The notes: generated from the sequence alone by a model not told the origin. 8,612 bases of DNA from UBA1738 sp045538755 (GCA_045538755.1 JAZQEC010000021.1:1-8612), one strand, 5' to 3'. Counted from the stretch's first letter, positions 1 to 5,214 are shown. Translations and numbers: made by a program.

Positions 1-132
1 GGCTGCCCGACCGGCTGCCCGACCGGCTGCCCGACCGGCTGCCCGACCGGCTGCCCGACCGGCTGCCCGACCGGCTGCCCGACCGGCTGCCCGACCGGCT
101 GCCCGACCGGCTGCCCGACCGGCTGCCCGACC
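1..132. repeat. Tandem array of 11 copies of a 12-mer (left end)
   Basis: Eleven perfect, uninterrupted copies of GGCTGCCCGACC. The array then breaks into GGCTATTCCGC. It is identical to the last 132 bases, so the window is most likely a circle opened inside the array or a linear molecule with direct terminal repeats. No reading frame of the 12-mer contains a stop codon. The absence of any variation between copies suggests recent expansion or active homogenisation, or collapse by the assembler. It could act as an iteron-like or structural element, but nothing here proves that. Confidence 0.97.
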
Positions 133-145
133 GGCTATTCCGCAT

Positions 146-164
146 GGGTGGGTGGATGGGTGGG
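146..164 (+). other. G-quadruplex motif next to the 12-mer array
   Basis: Four runs of three G separated by loops of 1, 5 and 1 bases (GGG T GGG TGGAT GGG T GGG), which fits the classic G3+N1-7 pattern. It lies 13 bases past the end of the array, in G-rich non-coding DNA. Folding on the plus strand is predicted only. Confidence 0.6.
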
Positions 165-169
165 TAGCC

Positions 170-203
170 AGGGACATGCCCCGCGTAGTGGGGCGCAGGG
201 TGG
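170..203. repeat. 34-bp direct repeat, copy 1, with internal hairpin
   Basis: This copy matches 1103-1136 with two mismatches. It contains the inverted repeat GCCCC-GCGTAGT-GGGGC, a 5-bp GC stem. One of the two mismatches falls in the loop and the stem is unchanged, as expected if the structure is kept. Both copies are in non-coding G-rich DNA. Confidence 0.8.
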
Positions 204-312
204 AAGGGCGGGCGCGGGTGGCAAATACTACCTACACATCATTAGCTTTGGTGGGTGGGGCTTATCAGCGGAGGATAACGCGGGGGGCGATAAGCAAGGG
301 CGGATATTCAGT

Positions 313-337
313 CGGGGCGTAGCCCCGAAAAATTTTT
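313..337 (+). terminator. GC hairpin followed by A5T5, possible plus-strand terminator
   Basis: CGGGGC-GTA-GCCCCG is a perfect 6-bp stem with a three-base loop, followed by AAAAATTTTT. As a plus-strand terminator the T-run sits five bases after the stem, which is not ideal. With the minus-strand terminator at 339-367 it forms a back-to-back pair that would insulate the array side from the small-gene unit. It also resembles the other GGGGC/GCCCC hairpins of this non-coding region. Confidence 0.4.
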
Positions 338-338
338 C

Positions 339-367
339 AAAAAATTAGCCCTCTATAAAAGAGAGCC
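339..367 (-). terminator. Intrinsic terminator of the 42-aa/68-aa unit
   Basis: Read on the minus strand, GGCTCTC pairs with GAGGGCT (7 bp including two G-U pairs) around the loop TTTTATA. AATTTTTT follows. It starts seven bases past the stop codon at 375, so it closes the small transcription unit that begins at the promoter near 740-766. Confidence 0.65.
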
Positions 368-374
368 AACTAAA

Positions 375-581
375 CTAAAACCAAGCACGACCCGGAGCAC
401 GCAAACGATAACGGGGCAAACAGAACACCCGCCACAAACACAAACGGACACTACGAACCAAACGAACACAGAAGGGACACGGACGTCTGATAAACTCAAT
501 ATGAGCCATCCTAATATCCGAGCGCTGAGTACGCCACGGCTTTTCTACATAAGGAACTGATGATAATAAATCGGTACGCAT
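375..581 (-). CDS. Possible 68-aa Arg/Cys-rich small protein
   Basis: I do not recognise this protein. The ORF starts with ATG three bases after the stop of the 42-aa gene and ends seven bases before an intrinsic terminator, so it fits neatly into a two-gene unit. The N-terminal part, MRTDLLSSVPYVEKPW, looks like ordinary protein. The second half is unusual: very rich in Arg, with a CPFC motif and short hydrophobic stretches (about residues 34-68). It reads through AC-rich low-complexity DNA on the opposite strand. The second half could therefore be non-coding sequence that happens to stay open, or the transcript may act as RNA. The spacing and the terminator position are the only positive evidence. 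Confidence 0.4.
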   Translation of the reverse strand: MRTDLLSSVPYVEKPWRTQRSDIRMAHIEFIRRPCPFCVRLVRSVRLCLWRVFCLPRYRLRAPGRAWF

Positions 582-584
582 AGA

Positions 585-713
585 CTAGTCCTCATCTAAA
601 ATATCATCCAACCATTCCGGACACTCAAAAATAACATCACTGAGACTTTCAGTAAATCTGAAATCTAAAACCTGTGCATCAGATGCGGCACTTTTGGAAA
701 CTTTTTTATTCAT
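585..713 (-). CDS. 42-aa acidic small protein (unknown)
   Basis: ATG at 713 opens a 42-codon frame ending in TAG at 585-587. The protein starts MNKKVSKSAASDAQVLDF and ends in a strongly acidic tail, EWLDDILDED. The Lys-rich start, the normal amino-acid mixture and the acidic, Trp-containing C-terminus look like a genuine small soluble protein. A well-formed Bacteroidota-type promoter lies 23-53 bases upstream of the ATG, and a terminator follows the next ORF. I do not recognise a family. A small acidic protein expressed from its own promoter could be a regulator, an antitoxin-like protein or a DNA mimic, but these are guesses from composition only. Confidence 0.7.
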   Translation of the reverse strand: MNKKVSKSAASDAQVLDFRFTESLSDVIFECPEWLDDILDED

Positions 714-735
714 ATCTCTATCTTTTTAAGTACTA

Positions 736-766
736 CAAAGTTACGAAAAATATACCATAGTAGAAA
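736..766 (-). promoter_or_regulatory. Bacteroidota-type promoter of the 42-aa unit
   Basis: On the minus strand the -7 element is TAACTTTG (743-736), matching TAnnTTTG. A -33-like TTTC (766-763) lies exactly 19 bases upstream. The 42-aa ORF starts 23 bases further on. The same arrangement, TTTC-N19-TACCTTTG, occurs at 5179-5209, and both have a palindromic element directly upstream. Confidence 0.75.
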
Positions 767-771
767 GTAAA

Positions 772-795
772 AAAATATGTTGTACAACATATTTT
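772..795. promoter_or_regulatory. Perfect 24-bp palindrome, candidate operator
   Basis: The half-site AAAATATGTTGT is followed directly by its exact reverse complement, giving a 24-bp perfect palindrome without spacer. It lies just upstream of the -33 element of the promoter at 736-766. An imperfect copy occupies the equivalent position at 5215-5238. A dimeric DNA-binding protein is the likely ligand. No classical repressor gene is obvious in the window, so the regulator may be one of the unknown small proteins or a host factor. Confidence 0.7.
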
Positions 796-915
796 CAAGC
801 CCAACCAAGGGCACACCCAACACCACCGGCAAACACCAAGGGCGCGGAGCGCCACAAGCAGCCCGCAGCGAGAGCGGAGGGCGCAAACCAAGCCACAAGA
901 AACGACTTTTTACCA

Positions 916-943
916 CCGTGGGGGCTAGAGCCCCCCTTCACGG
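916..943. repeat. Two-step GC hairpin
   Basis: The outer stem CCGTG/CACGG encloses an inner stem GGGGC-TAGA-GCCCC, with CCTT unpaired on one side. It is very stable on either strand and has no T-run, so it is not a typical terminator. The GGGGC/GCCCC core with a TAG-containing loop recurs in the hairpins at 170-203, 313-327 and 1103-1136. Confidence 0.6.
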
Positions 944-1102
944 GCGGCGGAGCGTAGCGAGGACGACCAACCAAACGAACACCCAACTATGGTGCGTGGA
1001 TTGCCGCGACCGAGCAAAGCGAGGTGGGGCGAGCAACCGCACGACCCGCGACCGCCAAAGCGGGCGCACGCGGCTTGTGCGGGGATGCAGGGCGGGTGTG
1101 TG

Positions 1103-1136
1103 AGGGACGTGCCCCGCGTAGAGGGGCGCAGGGTGG
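1103..1136. repeat. 34-bp direct repeat, copy 2, with internal hairpin
   Basis: This is the second copy of the repeat at 170-203, 933 bp away. The two substitutions leave the GCCCC/GGGGC stem intact. Its surroundings (GGGTGTGTG before, GTGTGCGGGG after) are also G/T-rich but not homologous. Confidence 0.8.
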
Positions 1137-1267
1137 GTGTGCGGGGATAATGTCGGGTGGCTTTGCAGGGTGGATTCATATACACTCCGTGTGGCAATTT
1201 AGGTGTGTGTATATAGAGTTGTGGAGTATTGTATTGTAGATTTCACTGAACAGCGGCATTTCCTTTT

Positions 1268-1319
1268 AGTAGTCATTAGTAGTCACATAATTAGAAATCA
1301 GCATTCTTTTCAGTAGTCA
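1268..1319. repeat. AGTAGTCA direct repeats, candidate iterons
   Basis: AGTAGTCA occurs at 1268-1275, 1278-1285 and 1312-1319. The first two are 10 bp apart, one helical turn. They lie in the AT-rich stretch beyond the rep-ssb unit. Regular spacing and location fit binding sites for a replication protein, but only three short copies are present, so chance cannot be excluded. Confidence 0.45.
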
Positions 1320-1499
1320 TAATAGATATTTGCATAGTACAGAGTTGTTCTCATCAGTAAGTAGTTCTTAGCAGTAGAATTTAGGTATAGAAAAAGGGTG
1401 ATTTTTTAAGTGTTAATTAACGTTCAATAACATTTGCCTTAATACTCTGACATTGTATTTATTAGGTCTGAAATTTATGTTAAAATGTGGGAAATTTAC

Positions 1500-1533
1500 A
1501 TCGGTGTTACTTACACCGATTCCGCGACGCGGA
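1500..1533. repeat. Two adjacent perfect hairpins
   Basis: ATCGGTGT-TACTT-ACACCGAT (8-bp stem, 1500-1520) is followed immediately by TCCGC-GAC-GCGGA (5-bp stem, 1521-1533). The minus-strand terminator of the ssb gene begins a few bases later. The three hairpins form a compact cluster resembling the hairpin-rich origins and packaging signals of small ssDNA replicons. No T-run follows the first two, so they are not ordinary terminators. Confidence 0.65.
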
Positions 1534-1541
1534 CAATAATA

Positions 1542-1568
1542 GAAAAAGGTCACCCGATAGAGTGACCT
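1542..1568 (-). terminator. Intrinsic terminator of the rep-ssb unit
   Basis: On the minus strand, AGGTCAC and GTGACCT form a 7-bp perfect stem around an eight-base loop. The T-run TTTTTC follows, starting with the last base of the stem. It lies 24 bases past the stop of the SSB-like gene and ends the replication operon. Confidence 0.85.
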
Positions 1569-1591
1569 TATACTGCTTACACATGAGTAGA

Positions 1592-1882
1592 TTAGATATT
1601 CCCTATGCGCTGTATAATGATGTCTGTGGAATATCGCTTCTGATTGTTTGAGTTCTCATAGGAACGTGCATTCATAGATACTTCCACATTCACGAATCCA
1701 TTTGCATTAAGAGGTTCACGTTCTAGTCTTTGAGCAAGATTACCCAGTGCTTCAGCATAGAAGGTATTAAGTCCGTCACTGAGGACATAACCTTTAGAGT
1801 AGAAAGTGTCTTTCTTTCCTGTAGTCTTGTTGTCAAAATCTCTTGCTACGATTGGTAGCACTTCTTGAATTGTTACTAACAT
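1592..1882 (-). CDS. Small SSB-like (predicted OB-fold) protein
   Basis: This 96-aa soluble protein probably protects single-stranded replication intermediates. The sequence MLVTIQEVLPIVARDF, then FYSKGYVLSDG around residues 27-37, then FVNVEVSMNARSYE (63-76) and YSTDIIIQRI (84-93) has the alternating beta-strand rhythm of compact OB-fold ssDNA-binding proteins. Such proteins often follow the initiator gene in rolling-circle phages and plasmids. Its ATG lies four bases after the rep stop, so the two are co-transcribed and probably translationally coupled, and a terminator follows. The assignment rests on pattern and context, since no diagnostic motif is present. Another small beta-rich accessory protein is possible. 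Confidence 0.55.
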   Translation of the reverse strand: MLVTIQEVLPIVARDFDNKTTGKKDTFYSKGYVLSDGLNTFYAEALGNLAQRLEREPLNANGFVNVEVSMNARSYENSNNQKRYSTDIIIQRIGNI

Positions 1883-1886
1883 AGTT

Positions 1887-3230
1887 TTAATGTTTTAATT
1901 GGTTAATAAATATAATGTGTGGCTTAGCCACTATAGTAGTACCTTCAAATATTGGTTCATGTTCTATTGGCTTACATATATCTTTTCTGATAAGTAGATT
2001 TTCTGTAGATGCAGTAACCAAGTCTTTGATATATGCCGCATCACGTCGAGTAATCCAAGTAACTTTTAGTCGTTGTTTTAAGTATTCTGTTGAGTAGTTC
2101 TTTGCCAAGTCTTCAATAGCTTTCTCGTTTGCTGCTGCATTTCTTTTGAGCAGGTAGTTATCATCAGAGTAGTTTTTCAGAGTTATGATAGCTTTGGCAA
2201 TAGTGTATTTGTCGGGTCTGTCAGTACTCATTATATACTCGTATTCCTCCAATAGTCTGTTAGAAATCATCTTTTCTGTTCTACCCGTGTCTTTGGCTCT
2301 GTTGATTGATTTAGGTTTGTAGAGAATTTCTTCTTTTGGGTTAAAGAGAACAACATCTTCCATTCTTTCCTTTTTCTTCTGTTTGATTCCCTTCTCTGCT
2401 ACCTCTATCTTTTTGAAGTGGAAATGAGTATTCACAAAAGCATAAAAGTAATTCTTGATACCATTTTCAACGTTTAGATCATCATGAAACATTGTATGTA
2501 ATAGTCCTGTGGTCAAGTCCTTCATATTAGTACCTTGATTTGAAATAGAAAACTCTAGTCTCCACACTCTGTCTTCGTGTAGTCCTGCTGTCTTCCACAC
2601 TTTCCTTATCCAAGGTTTGTCTTTCTTGTCTGTGAGTTCTTTTGATTTGTTGTACAGATATACTGATACACCACTTTTACGAGAACCGAAACGTAATGTA
2701 TCAATATTTGCACGGTACAAATCTCTCTCACCATTGCATGAAAATTTATTAGAAGATAATCTAATGTAACCCGTACGACCTTTACACAAATAGTTTCGTA
2801 TAAATGTTCGAGGATCTAAACCGTGCCAAAAATAGTTGAAGTCACCTGCTATGTCTAATCTGGTTATATTGTGTATCTTCCAATTTAGTGCATCAGTGAG
2901 GTCGTTCAAGATGTCATACCAAGTTGATGTATATAGAACAGGATTCGCTATCTTGACTGCACAACCATGAGAGTCTTTTCGTTTGTCTTTTGGTATTGCA
3001 GCAATAGTAGCTATAGTAAAATCTTTGTAGATAGCAGTAGCAGTGAATTCGTAACCTACAATAACTTCTTTAGCCTTCACAAATGTGTATTCATTATGGT
3101 AGCCATACTTGTTAGCATATGGACTAATTACTTTTCCTTTCATGAGTATTGTATAATCAAAGTGTGGAATCTTAGATATACAGAATACCTGTAACCAGTC
3201 TATCGAGTATGTTATTCGTTGTGTCTTCAT
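1887..3230 (-). CDS. Replication initiation protein, Rep_trans-like family
   Basis: This 447-aa protein probably nicks the double-strand origin and starts rolling-circle replication. The visible family pattern is the motif RLDIAGDFN at residues 124-132, then FGSRKSG-VSVYLYNKSKE at 181-198 (the GSR...YxK signature, where a Tyr may be catalytic), then WRLEFS at 223-228. All are typical of the phage/plasmid 'replication initiation factor' proteins (Rep_trans, Pfam PF02486). After about residue 275 the chain becomes Lys-rich and helical, probably a DNA-binding or host-interaction extension. The start is the first ATG, directly after a T-run and a hairpin. The ssb-like gene follows by four bases. 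A relaxase is unlikely because the classic HUH motif is not evident and no mobilisation genes accompany it. Confidence 0.85.
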   Translation of the reverse strand: MKTQRITYSIDWLQVFCISKIPHFDYTILMKGKVISPYANKYGYHNEYTFVKAKEVIVGYEFTATAIYKDFTIATIAAIPKDKRKDSHGCAVKIANPVLYTSTWYDILNDLTDALNWKIHNITRLDIAGDFNYFWHGLDPRTFIRNYLCKGRTGYIRLSSNKFSCNGERDLYRANIDTLRFGSRKSGVSVYLYNKSKELTDKKDKPWIRKVWKTAGLHEDRVWRLEFSISNQGTNMKDLTTGLLHTMFHDDLNVENGIKNYFYAFVNTHFHFKKIEVAEKGIKQKKKERMEDVVLFNPKEEILYKPKSINRAKDTGRTEKMISNRLLEEYEYIMSTDRPDKYTIAKAIITLKNYSDDNYLLKRNAAANEKAIEDLAKNYSTEYLKQRLKVTWITRRDAAYIKDLVTASTENLLIRKDICKPIEHEPIFEGTTIVAKPHIIFINQLKH

Positions 3231-3249
3231 AAAAAGAAGTGGAGGACAT
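3172..3249 (-). CDS. Possible 25-aa leader peptide overlapping the rep start
   Basis: On the minus strand an ATG at 3249 lies 10 bases after a perfect GGAGG (3264-3260). It opens a 25-codon frame, beginning MSSTSFYEDT, that runs into the start of rep in another frame and ends with TAA at 3172. Both the GGAGG and the ATG are inside the hairpin in front of rep. It could be a leader peptide controlling rep. Bacteroidota rely little on Shine-Dalgarno pairing, so this remains weak. Confidence 0.25.
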   Translation of the reverse strand: MSSTSFYEDTTNNILDRLVTGILYI

Positions 3250-3268
3250 CTTATGAAGTCCTCCGCTT
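3231..3268 (-). promoter_or_regulatory. Hairpin with T-run directly before rep, attenuator-like
   Basis: GGAGGAC (3241-3247) and GTCCTCC (3258-3264) form a perfect 7-bp stem with a 10-base loop. The stem extends to 11 positions (3237-3268) with one mismatch. On the minus strand TTTTT follows and ends at the base before the rep ATG. It has the shape of an intrinsic terminator placed at the very end of the rep leader. It may end transcripts from the upstream operon, attenuate rep, or hide the GGAGG sequence. All three would keep initiator levels low. Confidence 0.6.
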
Positions 3269-3333
3269 GCCTATCGTTGTCCTCTATCCCTCAGTAGTAG
3301 TACCACCCACACACCTCCGTTTCAAGAACACTG

Positions 3334-3341
3334 CAAAGTTA
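3334..3341 (-). promoter_or_regulatory. -7 element of a likely rep promoter
   Basis: TAACTTTG on the minus strand matches the Bacteroidota TAnnTTTG consensus and equals the -7 element at 736-743. I see no good TTG or TTTG 19-21 bases upstream. A short inverted repeat TATGTT-ATAG-AACATA (3374-3389) lies further upstream and could be an activator or repressor site. The leader to the rep ATG would be about 95-100 bases and includes the hairpin at 3231-3268. Confidence 0.5.
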
Positions 3342-3404
3342 TGGACTTCTGTAGATATAGTTTGTATGAGTTATATGTTATAGAACATAATTTGTGGGAA
3401 TCTA

Positions 3405-3662
3405 TCAAATAATTGCTATTGGATAACGTACCGGGTACTTCATACTATTAGTAATCTCCCCGTACAGTCTTATATCATGCATTAGTAGTCTCACATCTGA
3501 CCATGTAGGTATCTGTGAATCGAACACTCTGTGCACAATGTCCGTATTCGCATGGCAAAGTCTAACAAAAACATAATTTTGGGTATCATTAAATGTAACC
3601 TCGACTTCATCACCTTCTTCTCGTGTGATGTACAGCCTGTCTAAAAAATCTTTCTTTGTCAT
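3405..3662 (-). CDS. 85-aa protein of unknown function
   Basis: I do not recognise this protein. The longest frame starts at 3707 but would overlap the upstream gene by 44 bases. The ATG at 3662 is preferred because it lies one base after the upstream stop, which fits the close packing of this operon. From that start the protein begins MTKKDFLDRLYITREEGDEV. It continues with beta-type segments (EVTFNDTQNYVFVRLCH) and a possible helix (WSDVRLLMHDIRL), and looks small, soluble and mixed alpha/beta. It is the last gene of the six-gene early-type unit; rep follows after 174 bases. A replication-related or host-directed accessory role is possible from position only. Confidence 0.65.
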   Translation of the reverse strand: MTKKDFLDRLYITREEGDEVEVTFNDTQNYVFVRLCHANTDIVHRVFDSQIPTWSDVRLLMHDIRLYGEITNSMKYPVRYPIAII

Positions 3663-3663
3663 A

Positions 3664-3876
3664 TCATTCAGGGAATTTAATAGTTTGTTGCAGGTTCTGC
3701 TGTTCATGTACTTTGTCTAGGTAATTCATACCTCTTTCAATATATCCGTCAACTTCTTTCTCTAACTTTTTTGCTTTTGATAGAGATTGGTATGTTCTAT
3801 CATTGTAGTATCTGATTTGAGCCACACGCATGGCTGCAACTCTCTGAAAGAAATCTATGGCTGCTTGTTTGCTCAT
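3664..3876 (-). CDS. 70-aa helical protein, Bacteroidota phage/plasmid type
   Basis: The protein is almost entirely helical. It begins MSKQAAIDFFQRVAAMRVAQ, continues with IRYYNDRTYQSLSKAKKLEKEVDGYIERG and ends polar. The pattern 'AAMRxAQxxYYxxR...L..AKKLEKEVD' resembles short uncharacterised proteins I associate with Bacteroidota phages and mobile elements. Heptad-like spacing over about residues 10-50 suggests a coiled coil and self-association. It starts eight bases after the ASCH gene stop and ends one base before the next ATG. Function unknown; an adaptor or nucleic-acid-binding role is possible. Confidence 0.7.
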   Translation of the reverse strand: MSKQAAIDFFQRVAAMRVAQIRYYNDRTYQSLSKAKKLEKEVDGYIERGMNYLDKVHEQQNLQQTIKFPE

Positions 3877-3884
3877 GATGTTTG

Positions 3885-4256
3885 CTATTTAGTTATGATT
3901 GTATTAGAATGAGGTTGATTTTGTCCTAACTCCTTTAGAGTGTATGGAGTACCGAATCTTATTGGCTTTTTAATCTTCCAGGCATGTACATATTCATTTT
4001 CTTTGTAATATTTGAAGTACTCTTCTTTTGTTACTCCTAATTTATCTTGGTTGAACACCCAAAACACCCATTTATTTTGAATTATTACACCATCATAGAT
4101 GAATTGCCCTGTTACCAACCCTGTCGGGAAAGGTTCGTATATATAGCATATTGTACCTACTTTAATATTTGGTGTCACCTTTCGGAGTTCGTATTTCTTA
4201 GTTCCTTTATATATGCTCTTAGCATACTTATGTTTGACTGATATTAGTATTTCCAT
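3885..4256 (-). CDS. ASCH-domain (PUA-like) protein
   Basis: This 123-aa protein begins MEILISVKHKYAKSIYKGTK and continues KYELRK. This matches the ASCH signature, in which a beta strand 'SIKxxYAxxIxxGxKxxELRK' carries the conserved Gly-Lys and Glu-x-Arg. Further on, KVGTICYIYEPFPTGLVTGQF (about residues 32-52) is the typical second strand pair. ASCH proteins have a PUA-like fold and are thought to bind RNA or modified nucleosides; some have RNase or amidohydrolase activity. Phage-borne ones may modulate transcripts or host RNA. The gene overlaps the upstream 128-aa gene by 13 bases, which implies translational coupling. The family call is fairly safe; the specific activity is not known. Confidence 0.75.
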   Translation of the reverse strand: MEILISVKHKYAKSIYKGTKKYELRKVTPNIKVGTICYIYEPFPTGLVTGQFIYDGVIIQNKWVFWVFNQDKLGVTKEEYFKYYKENEYVHAWKIKKPIRFGTPYTLKELGQNQPHSNTIITK

Positions 4257-4630
4257 AATCCAGTAGTAAGTTTTAAGATAACGTTTCGTTGGGCGTTGCG
4301 TTGTGCAGGGGTAGAGGTTTGCACATTGGAGCGGTTTCGCGCTGCCGCGCGAGGTGTAGGCATATTCTCCGAAGGCAAGCGATTAGCATGTAATGGAGAA
4401 TCAAGAGGTGAGGATTCAAGCCCAATGTGTCTGCGACACATGTGGGCTGAGTATGTGAAGTAGAAGTTAGCTGCAGCAAAATCAGCTATCTTTTTGGCGC
4501 GGGTGTACTTTCTTGTGTAGCTGTTCCAAGTGTACCGGACTACATAAGTCCGTTCAGATTCATCATACCAAAGCTTAGCTGTGTATGACTGACTGGAGTT
4601 GTGACCTTCAAGTTTTTCGAGTAGTTTCAT
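4244..4630 (-). CDS. 128-aa protein with unusual low-complexity C-terminus
   Basis: I do not recognise this protein. The first 60 or so residues look like a normal small domain, rich in Tyr/Trp and basic residues: AKLWYDESERTYVVRYTW, then YTRKYTRAKKIADFAAANFYF. From about residue 64 the sequence changes to Arg/Ser/Pro/Asn-rich, probably disordered, text (NMPTPRAAARNRSN, TPAQRNAQRN). The DNA there is more GC-rich than the neighbours. That half may have been gained by a frameshift or stop loss. The gene begins three bases after the membrane-protein gene and overlaps the ASCH gene by 13 bases, so it is embedded in the operon. Confidence 0.6.
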   Translation of the reverse strand: MKLLEKLEGHNSSQSYTAKLWYDESERTYVVRYTWNSYTRKYTRAKKIADFAAANFYFTYSAHMCRRHIGLESSPLDSPLHANRLPSENMPTPRAAARNRSNVQTSTPAQRNAQRNVILKLTTGLWKY

Positions 4631-4633
4631 GAT

Positions 4634-4747
4634 TCAATTTTTTGACGATTCTGCTTTGTCGATTATCTCTGCAAGTGCACATAACACTGCCATGATTAAG
4701 AAAAATAGTACCATTGTAATTGATATGATTAAAATTAGTAGTTCCAT
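4634..4747 (-). CDS. 37-aa single-pass membrane protein
   Basis: The protein starts MELLILIISITMVLFFLIMA, giving one strongly hydrophobic segment over roughly residues 3-25, followed by a short charged tail EIIDKAESSKN. The ATG at 4747 is chosen because the longer frame starts with TTG at 4822 and its extra 25 residues are encoded by a long inverted repeat. Small single-pass proteins of this size can be holin-like, coat-like or membrane regulators. Nothing here distinguishes between these. It sits between the 78-aa and 128-aa genes, three bases before the latter. Confidence 0.65.
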   Translation of the reverse strand: MELLILIISITMVLFFLIMAVLCALAEIIDKAESSKN

Positions 4748-4770
4748 ATATATATATAATGTGGGTGGGG

Positions 4771-4828
4771 GTCTGCTTGGAGCGGGGGCAGTTCTAACGG
4801 AGTAGATCTGAACCTGCTCCAAGCAGAC
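4771..4828. repeat. 13-bp perfect inverted repeat (large hairpin)
   Basis: GTCTGCTTGGAGC (4771-4783) is exactly inverted at 4816-4828, with 32 bases between. Inside, GTTC/GAAC (4791-4794 and 4810-4813) can extend the structure. It lies between the 78-aa gene and the membrane-protein gene, 23 bases before the ATG of the latter. It may stabilise or split the operon transcript; no T-run follows. Its arm resembles the arm of the inverted repeat at 8068-8307 (shared core GTCTGCnTGnAG). Confidence 0.8.
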
Positions 4829-4835
4829 GCGGTGT

Positions 4836-5072
4836 TTATAGATAAATCATTACAAATGGATTTCCATCCATGTTTACCGATACATAATAATTAACCATAA
4901 ATTCTTTTGCTATATCATGTATTGCTCTTAGCATATATCCTGCAATTATATATCCCTTACATGCTAATACTTTGACTTCTTCATCAGTTGCCTTTATGAT
5001 GATGTGGTCGCAACTCACTTTAACTTTGCTAAGTCTTTTAGCGATTTCTTCAAATGTTCTTTCTTTGTTCAT
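4836..5072 (-). CDS. 78-aa protein of unknown function
   Basis: I do not recognise this protein. It begins MNKERTFEEIAKRLSKVKVS, then CDHIIIKATDEEVKVLACKG and YMLRAIHDIAKEFMVNYYVSV. It is a soluble alpha/beta protein with an amphipathic N-terminal helix and probable strands at residues 22-28 and 61-77. There is no signal peptide or membrane segment. It is the first gene of the six-gene unit, about 107 bases downstream of a well-formed promoter whose palindromic element is shared with the 42-aa unit. First position in an operon behind an operator-like palindrome would suit a regulator, but no helix-turn-helix is evident. Confidence 0.7.
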   Translation of the reverse strand: MNKERTFEEIAKRLSKVKVSCDHIIIKATDEEVKVLACKGYIIAGYMLRAIHDIAKEFMVNYYVSVNMDGNPFVMIYL

Positions 5073-5178
5073 GATTTTGAGGTTTTTAGTGGTTGAACGA
5101 TAGGTTTGTTTTGAATGACGATTCTGTTAAATTTGTAAGTCACTGACTTTGAAATAACTTTCTTTCATTTTTCTGCCA

Positions 5179-5209
5179 CAAAGGTACGGACAATTGAATA
5201 TGATTGAAA
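5179..5209 (-). promoter_or_regulatory. Bacteroidota-type promoter of the six-gene unit
   Basis: On the minus strand the -7 element is TACCTTTG (5186-5179), with TTTC (5209-5206) exactly 19 bases upstream. The leader to the 78-aa gene is about 100 bases. The layout repeats that at 736-766, including an A-tract and a palindromic site upstream. Confidence 0.75.
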
Positions 5210-5214
5210 GTAAA

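Larger units (their letters stand above)
796..1499. other. Non-coding intergenic region, G-rich then AT-rich
   Basis: No convincing gene. From 796 to about 1170 the plus strand is GC-rich, with short repetitive strings such as GGAGCGTAGCGAGG, GCAGCGAGAGCGG and GAGCAAAGCGAGG, the hairpin at 916-943 and one copy of the 34-bp repeat. From about 1170 to 1499 the sequence turns AT-rich and carries the AGTAGTCA repeats, plus an inverted repeat ATATACAC/GTGTATAT at 1178-1214. The abrupt change in base composition suggests two functional parts. A replication origin is plausible in the AT-rich half, next to the rep-ssb unit, but this is an inference. Confidence 0.6.

Noticed and set aside
1..132. CRISPR array
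   Set aside because: The repeats are contiguous 12-mers without spacers, and no cas genes are present.
1..145. Minus-strand frame MRNS(RSGS)n through the array
   Set aside because: It ends in a stop shortly after the array on the other side of the junction and carries no non-repetitive protein sequence.
777..1103. 108-aa plus-strand ORF
   Set aside because: It starts inside the palindrome, reads Arg/Gly/Thr-rich low-complexity sequence through a GC hairpin, and has no promoter or family resemblance.
925..1239. Further ORFs on both strands in the G-rich region
   Set aside because: They overlap each other, consist of biased residues, and read through the 34-bp repeat. G/C-rich DNA simply lacks stops.
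3405..3707. 100-aa form of the 85-aa protein
   Set aside because: It would overlap the upstream gene by 44 bases, whereas the ATG at 3662 follows the upstream stop by one base.
4634..4822. 62-aa form of the membrane protein (TTG start)
   Set aside because: The extra 25 residues are encoded by an inverted repeat; the ATG at 4747 gives a clean small membrane protein.
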